Of a DNA stretch of 64,000 nucleotides, positions 1 through 11,285 are shown one piece after another (within the stretch, counting starts at the first letter, position 1; the number at the start of each line of letters is the position of its first letter). Source of the DNA: Cordilura impudica (lineage: Eukaryota; Arthropoda; Insecta; Diptera; Scathophagidae). The notes beneath the pieces were generated by a model. The model made no database searches and was not told the origin of the DNA. It saw only the letters and a list, made by a program, of their open reading frames with translations. A program made the position numbers and the translations under genes. The stretch lies in contig OY821521.1 of the NCBI GenBank assembly GCA_963682025.1, positions 167,904,209-167,968,208 on the forward strand, read 5' to 3'.

Positions 1-1605
1 TAGATAATAAGATAGTAGACACTAGACTACAAATGAAATTATAGCGCATTTCACAGTTTTTTCCTACCTTTAGTATAATTTTCTCAAAAGTTAAAAAAAT
101 AGATATATGCTTTTAGGCCTTGAATATAGACATGGAATATAGTATCTGCTTACCGAAATTTTTTCGGAATATTAACAATTTTGTTTAAAATCCGCATTGT
201 TTCAATGGCATGGGGCTGCGTCTTTAATTTTTAGGCGGTTAACAGTTTTTCATGCTACACATGTCTCTAGACATTTATGTCCATATATAGCCACTTCTAT
301 ATTTCAGAAGTTTATTTATTTTTACAAAATCAATTACTTTTTCAATAATTTTTCATAAATATATATATATATCGATCTTCTTCTGAATTTAAATTTCTGT
401 GTTTTAGAGTTCCCACTTTTTTTTAACTAATTGTGTTATACTTGATCATAGTAATAAAGATCAAGTATAACACAATTAGTTAAAACAAAGTAATTCCAAT
501 TGTAAAAATAAATAAATTTCTTTTTTAAATATAAGTTAGTTGCGTTACGACTTTTAATTGGCCTGAAATTCCACATGTAGTGCCTTTCGCCCACTTGCAC
601 AAAGCCCGCTAAGAGCCACAGCTAAATGCGAAGTATAACAAAATCCCACACAACGTCTATCCACCCTAAAACATAAACACATGTATGAGTGTGGGTGTGT
701 CTGAAAGCTGCTGTCTGAAAATATTGTGTCCACATCAAAAGGTGTTTTATTGGTATGTCGCTATTTACCAACTCTATATACTTATGTGTATATGTATGTA
801 TGTGTGTGATTGTGTGCGGGCATTAGTAGTCTATTAATGTTTTAGTAATCTGGTACGAATGATGTTGCCTAAAGACTTAGGCTTGACAACGACAACATTC
901 GAGCCTGTTTAGAGTTATCATGGCATCAGCATAAATTGTATTTTCATAGAGTGTCTTAAAACAGTTGAGATCATTATTAACTAAATGGACATCGCTTAGT
1001 CACACATAACCATACGTACGTATACATTTATACACGAGTATGTAATGTCATTTTACTTAATTGACATTCAAAATTAAGTACAGCTCATCCTTTAACATTA
1101 AATGGTCATAATGGCCAATTTGTCTGCTATTCTGTTCGATTTGTAACATTGTGCACCTAAAGTAACCTTTTCATTACATATTTTGAGTAAAACACATTAA
1201 AATTGCAAACTTTTGGGAGAAACAATTTAAACGTAAATGTTGTATACTTTTGGGATGTTTCATTGTCATTGTGATTTATTGTGATTTAGAAGAAGATTTT
1301 TAAATATCATGTAGTCAGTCGAGATATATTCTGAATAAGTAATTAAAACAGATTTATGAGATGAACGTAATGGGTAGTCTAGTTTTAAATTGTTGTATTT
1401 AGCTCATGTTTTGCCTCAATTTTTGCATTGTCCCCAAAAAAATATAAAAAAATACGGCGGCCAAAGGATACATTTTGTTTTTTTTAACAATCATTGAATT
1501 CGCCAACAACATCTTATCGTAAACCAGTTGCTGAAAGCACATAAGGAGGAAAAATATTCCAGGCAAATATCTATATCAACAAAATCTGACTCCACCTCCC
1601 TTGAT
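1..1605. other. AT-rich non-coding DNA, no gene seen
   Basis: No open frame of convincing length or composition and no transposon ends were recognised here, apart from the hairpin listed separately at 421-485. A short TATG/TGTG microsatellite lies near 781-815. The part from about 540 to 1300 is less repetitive than most of the window and may be unique host intronic or intergenic sequence, but nothing in it shows a function. Confidence 0.6.
421..485. repeat. Perfect inverted repeat: 27-bp arms, 11-nt loop
   Basis: Bases 421-447 and 459-485 are exact reverse complements, separated by an 11-base loop (448-458, ATAGTAATAAA). The arm begins TTTTAACTAATTGTG and ends CTTGATC. No mismatch exists over the 27 pairs. 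The stem could be a small palindromic MITE, a recent inverted duplication or a transcribed hairpin. No target duplication stands out, because the flanks are simple T/A-rich sequence. Confidence 0.95.
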
Positions 1606-3912
1606 AAAAAAAAATAAAAAAAATTAAAAATTAAAAATTAAAAATTAAAAATTAAAAATTAAAAATTAAAAATTAAAAATTAAAAATGAAAAATTAAAAA
1701 TTAAAAATTAAAAATTAAAAATTGAAAATTAAAAATTAAAAATTTAAAATTAAAAATTAAAAATTAAAAATTAAAAATTAAAAATTAAAAACTAAAAATT
1801 AAAAATTAAAAATTAAAAATTAAAAATTAAAAATTAAAAATTAAAAATTAAAAATTAAAAATTAAAAATTAAAAATTAAAAATTAAAAATTAAAAATTAA
1901 AAATTAAAAATTAAAAATTAAAAATTAAAAATTAAAAATTAAAAATTAAAAATTAAAAATTAAAAATTAAAAATTAAAAATTAAAAATTAAAAATTAAAA
2001 ATTAAAAATTAAAAATTAAAAATTAAAAATTAAAAATTAAAAATTAAAAATTAAAAATTAAAAATTAAAAATTAAAAATTAAAAATTAAAAATTAAAAAT
2101 TAAAAATTAAAAATTAAAAATTAAAAATTAAAAATTAAAAATTAAAAATTAAAAATTAAAAATTAAAAATTAAAAATTAAAAATTAAAAATTAAAAATTA
2201 AAAATTAAAAATTAAAAATTAAAAATTAAAAATTAAAAATTAAAAATTAAAAATTAAAAATTAAAAATTAAAAATTAAAAATTAAAATTTAAAAATTAAA
2301 AATTAAAAATTAAAAATTAAAAATTAAAAATTAAAAATTAAAAATTAAAAATTAAAAATTAAAAATTAAAAATTAAAAATTAAAAATTAAAAATTAAAAA
2401 TTAAAAATTAAAAATTAAAAATTAAAAATTAAAAATTAAAAATTAAAAATTAAAAATTAAAAATTAAAAATTAAAAATTAAAAATTAAAAATTAAAAATT
2501 AAAAATTAAAAATTAAAAATTAAAAATTAAAAATTAAAAATTAAAAATTAAAAATTAAAAATTAAAAATTAAAAATTAAAAATTAAAAATTAAAAATTAA
2601 AAATTAAAAATTAAAATTTAAAAATTAAAAATTAAAAATTAAAAATTACAAATTACAAATTAAAAATTAAAAATTAAAAATTAAAAATTAAAATTTAAAA
2701 ATTAAAAATTAAAAATTAAAAATTAAAAATTAAAAATTAAAAATTAAAAATTAAAAATTAAAAATTAAAAATTAAAAATTAAAAATTAAAAATTTAAAAT
2801 TAAAAATTAAAAATTAAAAATTAAAAATTAAAAATTAAAAATTAAAAATTAAAAATTAAAAATTAAAAATTAAAAATTAAAAATTAAAAATTAAAAATTA
2901 AAAATTAAAAATTAAAAATTAAAAATTAAAAATTAAAAATTAAAAATTAAAAATTAAAAATTAAAAATTAAAAATTAAAAATTAAAAATTAAAAATTAAA
3001 AATTAAAAATTAAAAATTAAAAATTAAAAATTAAAAATTAAAAATTAAAAATTAAAAATTAAAAATTAAAAATTAAAAATTAAAAATTAAAAATTAAAAA
3101 TTAAAAATTATAAATTATAAATTAAAAATTAAAAATTAAAAATTAAAAATTAAAAATTAAAAATTAAAAATTAAAAATTAAAAATTAAAAATTAAAAATT
3201 AAAAATTAAAAATTAAAAATTAAAAATTAAAAATTAAAAATTAAAAATTAAAAATTAAAAATTAAAAATTAAAAATTAAAAATTAAAAATTAAAAATTAA
3301 AAATTAAAAATTAAAAATTAAAAATTAAAAATTAAAAATTAAAAATTAAAAATTAAAAATTAAAAATTAAAAATTAAAAATTAAAAATTAAAAATTAAAA
3401 ATTAAAAATTAAAAATTAAAAATTAAAAATTAAAAATTAAAAATTAAAAATTAAAAATTAAAAATTAAAAATTAAAAATTAAAAATTAAAAATTAAAAAT
3501 TAAAAATTAAAAATTAAAAATTAAAAATTAAAAATTAAAAATTAAAAATTAAAAATTAAAAATTAAAAATTAAAAATTAAAAATTAAAAATTAAAAATTA
3601 AAAATTAAAAATTAAAAATTAAAAATTAAAAATTAAAAATTAAAAATTAAAAATTAAAAATTAAAAATTAAAAATTAAAAATTAAAAATTAAAAATTAAA
3701 AATTAAAAATTAAAAATTAAAAATTAAAAATTAAAAATTAAAAATTAAAAATTAAAAATTAAAAATTAAAAATTAAAAATTAAAAATTAAAAATTAAAAA
3801 TTAAAAATTAAAAATTAAAAATTAAAAATTAAAAATTAAAAATTAAAAATTAAAAATAAAAATTAAAAATTAAAAATTAAAAATTCAAAATTCAAAATTA
3901 AAAATTAAAAAG
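1606..3912 (+). repeat. (AAAAATT)n satellite array, about 2.3 kb
   Basis: A 7-bp unit AAAAATT repeats head to tail for roughly 325 copies. Most of the array is perfect. Scattered variant units occur (AAAATTT near 2285, 2613, 2690 and 2790, ACAAATT near 2645, TATAAATT near 3108-3120) and more at the two edges. The TATAAATT variants match the unit of the much larger array at 11495-22812. The unit is not a known insect telomere repeat (TTAGG). Confidence 0.97.
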
Positions 3913-4236
3913 AAAAAGTAAAAGTAAAAAATGAAAAATAAAAAATGAAACCCGAAAAATGAAGAATAAAAAATGATAAACAAAAAATTAAAAACGAAAA
4001 ATCAAAAATGAAAAATCAAATATGAAAATTTAAAAATAAAAAATAAAAAATAAAATATTAAAATGAAAAATTAAAAATAAAACAAAAAATGAAAAACGAA
4101 AAATAAAAAATTAAAAATTAAAAATCAAAAATGAAAAATAAAAATTGAAAAATAAAAAATAATAAATGAAAAATGAAAAATGAAAAATAAAAATGAAAAA
4201 TAAAAAAGAAAAATGAAAAATAAAAATTAAAAATTA
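3913..4236 (+). repeat. Degenerate edge of the AAAAATT array
   Basis: The perfect 7-mer array decays into AAAAATG, AAAAATA, AAAAACG and AAAAATC variants with changing spacing. This is the usual look of an old satellite edge, where units no longer homogenise. No coding or other feature is present. Confidence 0.9.
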
Positions 4237-5284
4237 GCTGGTAGAAATAATAAATAATAATAGATATTTTTATATTAGCAAAGCCCCTGCAGTTGTATGT
4301 TATAAGTGATACATAGATGACGCTTTCTGTTTGATTTTAAAAAAGTGCCATAAAAAAATCTTTAATTACTAGATGTTTACACATCTCCCCTGTGATCGGA
4401 CTCACATGACTCTTTTTACATATTTTTTATTTTCAATTATAACTAAATTATGTTGACACACACACACATCGTAATCAGGTTAGTTGCTGCAATAAATTTT
4501 TGTTTTTTTTTTTTAGAAAGGCGCTTTTTAGCAAAACTAACTTCGTTACGAAAACTCATTTGTTGTAGAGCGAGAATTTTAGTTATGGAAATAAAAACAA
4601 GATACAAGTACTCTCAAATTTTGGTTGATATTTGAAATTTTTACAAATTTTTTAAAGGATTTATAAAGTTTTTCAATTAAATACTATGAAATCGCGTGTT
4701 ACTTTTATTTCAAACCGTTGCAATTTGTTTTTTTTTTTTTTCTTTTGTTGTTACACAATATATTTGCACTTTTTTGTTTATCTATTGCTCTAAAACGGAA
4801 GAGGATATTACTTTAGGAAGACAGCTATAAACTTTAACAAAAAAATAAAAGCATGACAAATGAATACAAAAAGAACTTCTAAATTAATTATTCATGTTTA
4901 ATTAGTGCAATTCCAAACATTAATTGTTATCAAGAAATTGCCAGATAGAATGATACAATTTACATTAAAGTGCTACATTAAAATTAAGTATGTTCTGAAA
5001 TATACTGAATCGTACACAAAGACTTACCTCAAAGCCATTGTAAACTGCAGCACATAAAACCAGTTAAAAATAAAATTGTTTTTTTCTCTTTAATTTTCTT
5101 GTTCTTATTGTCGGAAAGGTAAAGGACACGAATATGTTATTTATGGCTGTATTTAGAGAGGCTTCAAAATTATTATTTATATATTTTTTTCTTTTTTGGA
5201 TTTTGATAAAAATTTTCAATTGATAAAAATCTGTCTCAGCTCACCGATCTGAAATCTTTTGTAATCAACAAATCAGCTTAATTT
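4237..5284. other. AT-rich non-coding DNA, nothing recognised
   Basis: The stretch contains several poly-T tracts (near 4506, 4728 and 5185) and only short frames broken by stops. A 61-codon frame at 4450-4635 is a chance reading of T-rich sequence. I see no transposon termini, tandem repeats or RNA gene. Confidence 0.6.
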
Positions 5285-6062
5285 AATAATTTCGCTGTTT
5301 TACACCACCCAATGTTGGATGCTGATCATAGGTGAATTTGAATATTTATACCAGTCGTTCGTATTATTCCAAATGCTATGGTGTTTCTGAAAAGATTTTT
5401 TTTTTTAGGTTTCTTCTTAAATCAGGAAATTGAAATTCGCAGTTTTAATGAGAGGATATTTAAAACATAGTTTGGTGAAGGAATCTGCGGATTCATTACC
5501 GGGAATTCCCATGTGGCCCCCGGAACCCGCATTAGAGTGAAATTATCAAGTTTATCTATTAGGATACCATGTATTTTCTTAGCATAGAAATTAATGATAT
5601 AAGCATTCGTAATTGCGTTTAAGTTTGATAAAGAATCAGTGCAAATTTTAATTTTGCCGTTTCTATTCTTAGCATAATTTATGACTTCATTGATAGCTAT
5701 AATTTCAGCTGAAAAAATGGAGCTATAACTTGGGGCAGTTCAGACACCCCTAGTGGTATATTTTCATTGGTCATCGCAAATGTTGTATTTTCTCCGCTTT
5801 AGGAACCGTCAGTTTAGATGAAGATGAGATCATTTTGGTTCTCGATGTCATTACGGAATAAAAATTGATATTGTACCTATATAGGTGATGTACTATTCTC
5901 AAGATGTGAGTGTACAAAAGAGTCGTGAGAGTCTGCAGTAAAATTCCATGGAGGATATTTAGAAGAAGCAATTTTAATGGGGTTTATTGCTAAATCTAAA
6001 TCTGAACAATTTTCAAAGACTCCACTGATACTGGGCGGTTTCCTTAAATTTATATACCTCAT
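5285..6062 (-). pseudogene. RNase H domain relic of an I/LOA-like non-LTR retrotransposon
   Basis: Read on the minus strand, this is the linker and RNase H domain that follow reverse transcriptase in I, LOA or R1-group elements and remove RNA from the RNA:DNA hybrid. A PPW linker motif (SSKYPPWNF) is followed by TDGS (about 5802-5813), SAEIIAINEV (about 5700), ICTDSLSNLNAI (about 5640) and, after a frameshift, VPG..HMGIPGNESADSFTK (about 5475-5515). These supply the expected catalytic D, E, D and D. The gene is broken by a stop just after TDGS, a 1-bp shift before SSIFSAE and another inside the VPGH motif. Reverse transcriptase is missing because the higher-coordinate side abuts an RC-A element. 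The last 170 bp or so (towards 5285) may be the element's 3' coding tail, with a weaker match. Confidence 0.75.
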
Positions 6063-6829
6063 ACCACTATGTGGTTTGGGTTCAACGACTTTGAGCTGCT
6101 GTTTGTAACTACCAAAAATATTTGCCCTAGATCCATCTTTTATTATACCGATCGACTCAGAATCACTTTCTGAGTTGATTTAGCGATGTCCGTCCGTCCG
6201 TCTGTTCGTCCGTCCGTCATTATAATCAAACAAACATGAATATATTTTGATAAAATTTGGTATATAAGCTTTTCCCGGCCATATGATGAACGCTGTTGAA
6301 ATTGGTGAAATTCGGTCCATGTTCAGACCTAGTCCCCATACAAATAACCCCTATGAAATCGACATAAATTGCCGTAAGATCCAAATTATCATATAGATCT
6401 CGGTCAAATTGGGTTTGTATGTGTTTATTACGTCCATTAATTAGTAGTCCAAAAATAACCCCTATAGGAAATTCTTAGTCACAGGCCCCATATAGAGCTG
6501 CTTCCCGATATTTACTTAAATCTATCAAAAAACAAAAATATTGCACAGATTTTTCTCAAATTTGGTTTGTATAAGTTTTTGCAAAAAATAAGTGACCTTA
6601 CCAAATATGTTCAAGATCGGTCCATTTTTCGACCTAGTCCCCATAAAAATATAGCACCCGATATGAACTTTTTCATATCTGCAGCCCAAAAAATTAATAA
6701 CAATGCCACTCAAATTTAGTTTATGCATATTTTCTATATCCAGTTAGTTGGACCGAAGATATAGGGTCTCTAAACCATGGTATAGGGTATCGTATAGTCG
6801 GTCTAGACCGACTATAATTTTCTTACTTG
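6063..6829 (+). mobile_element. RC-A copy A: DINE-1/Helentron-like non-autonomous element
   Basis: This is one of at least four copies of family RC-A in the window, about 780 bp and non-coding. It begins near the subterminal motif ATACCACTATGTGG, carries a CCGTCCGTCCGTCTG microsatellite near 6187-6215 and ends with TGGTATAGGGTAT. A perfect palindrome follows at 6794-6815 (arms ATAGTCGGTC), then AATTTTCTTACTTG and a T-run. A 3' stem-loop a few bases before a short conserved terminus, an internal microsatellite and subterminal inverted repeats are the hallmarks of DINE-1/HINE elements mobilised by Helentrons. The 5' ATACCCT is damaged here, where it joins the RNase H relic. Confidence 0.75.
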
Positions 6830-6931
6830 TTTTTATCTTATTACGTACCATAATATTTTGTGAAGGATTGATTTAATTTTTTTGTAAATATGGCCTCAAT
6901 CCGCCAGTCGCCCCGAGCCATGGCTCAAAAA

Positions 6932-7850
6932 GTACCTTTCCTTAAAAAAATACCTTTCCTTAAAAAAACACTTTTTCTTAAAAAAGTACATTTTCTTAAA
7001 AAGTACGTTTTAAAAGTACCTCGTCCTTAACAGATCACCTTTAAAAATATATCTTTCTTAAAAAATCAGCTTTTCTAAAAAAATTACTTTTCTTTTTTCC
7101 TTAAATGTACCTTTTCTTTAAAAAAAAAATATATAATGTAACAAACTACATTTTCCCAAAAAAGTACAATTTCTTAAAAAAGTACCATTTCTTAAAAAGT
7201 ACCTTTTCTCAAAAAATTACTTTTCCTTCAAAAAAGCACATTTTCTTAAAAAATATATTTTCTTATAAAAGTACCTTGTCGTAAACAAGTCATATTCACG
7301 CTTTCTTAAAAATGTAATTTTTCTTTAAAAAGTACGTTTTCTTTAAAAAGTACCTTTTCTTTAAAAGGTACCTTTTCTTAAAAAAGTACTTTTTCTTAAG
7401 AAAGAATATTTTCTTAAAAAATTGTCTTGTAATCAAAAAGTACCTCTTCTTATAAAAGTACCTTTTCTTGAAAAAGTATATTTCCTTAAAGAAGTTCCTT
7501 TCCATAAAAAATAACATTTTCTTAGAAAAGTACATTTTCTTAAAAGAAGTGGCTTTTTTTAAAAAAGTACTTTTCTTTAAAAAGTACCATTTCTTATAAA
7601 AGTGTCGTTTCTTATAAAGTAAATCATCTTAAGAAATTTTCTTTTTTTCAGAAAGTACCTTTTCTTAAAAAGCATTTTTTAAAAAATAGTACATTTTCTT
7701 AAAAAAGTACATTTCCTCAAAAAAAAATTAATATTCTTAAAAACGTGCCTTTTTCAAAGAGTACTTTTTTGTCAAAAAAAAGTACCTTTTCTTAAAAATT
7801 ACCTTTCTTAAAAATTACTTTAAAAAAAATTTTTTTTTAAATGTCCCTTC
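6932..7850. repeat. GTACCTTTTCTTAAAA minisatellite, block 1
   Basis: An irregular tandem array of about 17-20 bp units with consensus close to AAAAAGTACCTTTTCTT. Unit length drifts because of homopolymer changes. The same repeat makes blocks at 50395-55690 and 62030-62465. The unit is partly self-complementary around GTAC. It gives long but meaningless frames rich in F, L, K, R, G and T on either strand, which should not be annotated as proteins. Confidence 0.93.
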
Positions 7851-7854
7851 AAAA

Positions 7855-8075
7855 TCGATTTGATTTTCGTCAATATATTGAAGCGGTTTGACGTCGTCTA
7901 TTGTATTGCGTGGCATGATGTACACATCGCACGGAAAACGCAAAGTAATTGACAGGCGCTCGTTTACTGAAATCGCCTTACGCATATCCGTGTGCGAACT
8001 CCTGACTTTTTTTCAGCCATTCCTGCATCCAAATTCGTTTCTTTCTTCTCTTTTCTAAGGCAATAGCAACACAAA
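7855..8075 (-). pseudogene. PIF/Harbinger transposase N-terminal relic
   Basis: On the minus strand about 8075-7980 reads VAIALEKRRKKRIWMQEW and continues LKKSQEFAHGYA. This resembles the start of PIF/Harbinger (HARBI1-type) nucleases, where a basic RKR..W...WL segment is followed by residues near HGAY. After a deletion and frame change it continues RKAISVNERLSITLRF (about 7985-7935), matching the conserved 'ISPAERLAITLRF' region of the family. About 50 residues that normally lie between are missing. The part after LRF no longer matches, and no DDE residues remain. It is a dead fragment. I recognised it from motifs only, with no alignment. Confidence 0.5.
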
Positions 8076-8262
8076 TTTTTTTTTTTATATTATCCATTAC
8101 TTTTTCTCTTTCTTGCGCTCAGAATAATTTCCGTGTTGACACTTCGATGACCGATTAAAAATGAATATTGAAGGGAGAGTTTGACAACGTCTATCACCCC
8201 TTTCAATATTTTTCACACACACAACCAAAAATATTGACGCTAGTTTCATGTCGTGTATCAGT

Positions 8263-8311
8263 CAATTAAGAGTGTTAATTTCGGCTATGTCGAAACTTGA
8301 TGCCCTCCACC
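8263..8311 (-). mobile_element. RC-B 3'-end fragment, inverted
   Basis: The sequence AAGAGTGTTAATTTCGGC...GCCCTCCACC is the reverse complement of the RC-B 3' terminus seen intact at 37275-37325. The body of the element would lie to the right but is replaced by Helitron-like sequence. It is a short relic. Confidence 0.65.
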
Positions 8312-8323
8312 AGGGTTTTTTCA

Positions 8324-8585
8324 TCTATAATATTATTAGATAAGGCAATTTCTTACTACTGATGATATGTTCAACAGTTTTCGCCCGATTTTGACGAGTC
8401 GTATCTTATTTGAATGGTATTTCTTTTTAGCTGTCCACCAGACTCACAAATTTTTAAATATTTTTTTTTTTAGTTGTGCTCATTTAAAGTTGCTACTAAC
8501 ACATACATAAAATTATACAATGCTAAGTGTGTTATTAAATTTGTTAATGTGTTTGTAAAAAAAATGAGGTTGTTTTCTTCATTCA
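8324..8585 (+). mobile_element. Hel-2 Helitron-like short element, 5' part
   Basis: Starts with A|TCTATAATATTATTAG and continues with sequence shared with the copies at 8586 and 57160 (for example GTATTTCTTTTTAG, TTGCTACTAACACAT, ATTATACAATGCTA). Helitrons characteristically start with TC next to a host A. The 3' end is missing because the next copy starts immediately after, giving a head-to-tail pair. Confidence 0.5.
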
Positions 8586-8933
8586 TCTATAATATTAATA
8601 GGCTAGGCGATTTTTTGTGACCAATGTTTTCTTCTACCGTTTTATACCGATTTTAACCAAACGTATATTATTTGAAAGGTATTTCTTTTTAGACGATTTG
8701 CAGATTTACAGATTTTTAAATTTTTTCCTTTATTTTGAGTAAATTGCATTAAAATTTGTTACTAACACATTCATAAAATTATACAATGCTATGTGTGTAT
8801 TATTAGATTTGTTAAAATGTTTGTTATCTTCATTCACAATAATAATAAACCATAAAAGTGTTGGTTTGTGAATTGGCTAAGTTGAAAAATAAAGCTGCAT
8901 AAAAATTACATTTCGAGCGCTGGAATCTGCTAG
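8586..8933 (+). mobile_element. Hel-2 Helitron-like short element, complete
   Basis: This 348-bp copy begins A|TCTATAATATTAATAGG and ends GGAATCTGCTAG|T, the canonical Helitron ends (5' TC, 3' CTAG, insertion between A and T). It is non-coding. Other copies lie at 57160-57536 (plus), and at 9944-10140, 57541-57791 and 57939-58262 (minus). A clear 3' hairpin is not obvious, so the class call is moderate. Confidence 0.55.
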
Positions 8934-8939
8934 TATTTT

Positions 8940-9943
8940 TTAGTAGCCTGATACTTTGCAGAAGCTATTTATCTAGTTTTATGAGAAACAAGAAACAGAG
9001 GAAAAATATTTAAAAAAAAAATTTCGTAACCAAGTTCTTTTTTTAAGGCTATTCCGTACAGACCTTCAAAACAATAAAAAAATCTTAATTTTTTTTACCG
9101 TAGGCTTTCAAAAGAAAAATATTAGGTAAGCCATAGATTGCAATCTACAATTGTAGATATATTTTGATTTTGTTTTTGTAACACCCGAATCTTTTTTATA
9201 TCACATAAATTTCTTTTATATCATCTTAAATTATTGTCACTGTCTAAACGCTGTATGTATAAGCCAGAAAACAAGTGTGCAAAATTAATGAAGTGCAAAA
9301 TGTTTTAATATTATTGTGTGTTGCATGCAGTTTGTTTTATCTTTTTGTTTTTTTTTTTTTTTTGTTGTATTTTTGTATTTTTTTTTTTTTTTCATTTCAT
9401 GTCTCATTGTTTCACTGTTTCACTCACCATGTTGACATTTCAATACATTGTGACACCTATAAACAACAGCTGGCAAATAAATTGTATTTACCCAGAAAAG
9501 AGCAACAGTTATATTCCAATTGGTTTTTTTTTTCAGATTAATTTAAATGAACTTAAAGATATAAAGGTCAATTTCGGTGGAAATTGGTGGCATTTAAAAT
9601 ATTCAAAAATATGATGAAAGAAATTTATAATTAAGTTTCAAGGATGGAAAATGTCGGTTGACATGAGTTATAAAAGATAAACAAAGGTCAAAAAAAATAA
9701 ATTTTTTCATCTGAGTTTTTTGAAAAAAGGCATTATATTTATTTTTTTTTTTTTTTTGATTTTTTAAAATTTAAATTTCTTAGTAATTAATATTAGAAAA
9801 TATACAAAATAAATATTAAATTTTTTTTTATTTAAAAAATTTTTTAGAATGTATTCCTTGAAATTCGGGCGCTAATTCTAGAAAATTTTAATATTCAATA
9901 AATTTCATTTTAAATATTTGTTGAACACACAGAAGCATTATAA
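8940..9943. other. AT-rich non-coding DNA, nothing recognised
   Basis: Poly-T tracts near 9350 and 9385 create overlapping 88- and 98-codon frames rich in F and L. Neither has a domain, and both are compositional artefacts. No transposon ends or RNA genes were seen. Confidence 0.6.
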
Positions 9944-10140
9944 CTGGGTTTGTTAATATATAATTTCATAGGAACCTAAAGGTATGCTAATCAATTTCAG
10001 CCAATTCACAATTCAACACAAATCTAATAAACACACACACAGCATTGTATAATTTTGTGTATGTGTCAGTAGTAACTTTAAATGAAATTTACTCAAAAAA
10101 AAAATGGATAAATCTGTAAATGTGGTGCCCATAAAAAATT
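9944..10140 (-). mobile_element. Hel-2 fragment, inverted
   Basis: GGGTTTGTTAATATATAA, then GGTATGCTAATCAATTTC, then ACACACACAGCATTGTATAA and AGTAGTAACTTTAAATG match the reverse complement of the interior of the Hel-2 copies at 8586 and 57160. The Helitron 5' TC end is not reached. Confidence 0.5.
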
Positions 10141-11175
10141 CTCTGATAAGATAGAAACAAACCATATGTGATTTCAGCTACATGACTTTGCAATTATATA
10201 CTCGGCATTTTCCTTCGAATTTAACTTACGGAAATATTAATGATTTAATTCAAACGACTTTAGTTGGGTAATAATTGTGCGTATATAAACATAAATCATA
10301 AATTTTTAATGAATATTAATATTTCAGTTAAGAAGTATTAGTAAGAAATTAATTTAGAACAAAAGATAAATGATTCGGTTTTAATTACATCATTACTACA
10401 AGAATCTATTCCCCAAACTGTTTCTAAGCGCAGCAGATATAAATATTATACATCAAAACTGAAGGAAAAGTATGTCAAAAGTAATAGTTCTTCCTGTCGT
10501 TTAATTTTCTTTGTTCTAATATTAACTACTGGGAATTTTGATATAGGTGACTCTACCTTTTAATGCGAATGGAATGTAAGGGAAAATTGTGTGCCGTCTA
10601 TATCTAAATCGCTTTGTAAATTACAATATTTTCTTTTTTATAACTTATTTATAGTTATACTCGGGAATTGGAATACAAACGTTTATATTAATTTCCATTA
10701 CCAAATTTAAGTATCTTTTTATTGCTAATCAATTGATTTGCTACGACTTACCGAAACTTATTGACAAGTATGTTTTCATAATAACTTTTTCCTACAAAGC
10801 TTGTATATACAATAAACCTTTAATTTTAATTATTTTTGGCCAAAATTAATAACAGCCAAACTGGTAAGTTTTCCGAATAGCAAAAGACGTTTTTGTAGTA
10901 AGCAAATGATTTGGGCGGAACTAAAAAAAATATTAACCCCAGCGTTTCAAGTGTTCCAAATCTAACCAACCTTGGATTCGGACTTTTTTTATAAACTTTG
11001 AGCACAGAATTTCTTAATAGCTGTTTTTTACGTATAATAAAAGATTTTTTGACACAATTTGAATTCAGTTTTTTTTTACCTCAAAATAAAATATTGCGTT
11101 CTTACGCACAGATATTGGTTGAAAACAATTTTCAAAATTACACTGTTTGTACTCAAACGTAATATGGTATTCCTT
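10141..11175. other. AT-rich non-coding DNA, nothing recognised
   Basis: No frame, repeat or terminus was recognised. The base composition is similar to that of the other unique-looking stretches of the window. Confidence 0.55.
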
Positions 11176-11285
11176 TTAATACCCTACACACCTTAGTCGC
11201 AGAGGGTATATATAGGTCTGTCATTCCTTTTGTAAAGCATCGAAATATATATTTTCTTGATAATTGTAACAAGGGAGGATGATTT
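11176..11285 (+). mobile_element. RC-B 5' end leading into the satellite array
   Basis: TTAATACCCTACACACC...GCAGAGGGTATATATA, then CTGTCATTCC, TATATTTTCTTGAT and AACAAG match the first 110 bp or so of RC-B (compare 34204 and 61884). After AACAAGGGAGG the RC-B consensus would continue to its GTCCGTCTG microsatellite. Instead the tandem A/T array begins. No matching 3' end follows the array. Confidence 0.75.

Noticed and set aside
1606..3912. Possible telomere or CRISPR-type array
   Set aside because: AAAAATT is not a known telomere unit, the array is internal, and a uniform 7-bp unit without spacers excludes CRISPR.
7296..7535. 79-codon minus-strand frame rich in F, L, K and R in minisatellite block 1 (similar frames at 52685-53316 and 54336-54984)
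   Set aside because: Each is a direct translation of the tandem unit; both strands give such frames, with no domain and no conserved start.
9275..9614. Two overlapping plus-strand frames of 88 and 98 codons with phenylalanine-rich stretches resembling membrane segments
   Set aside because: The hydrophobic stretches come from poly-T tracts; there is no other coding signal and the two frames overlap each other.
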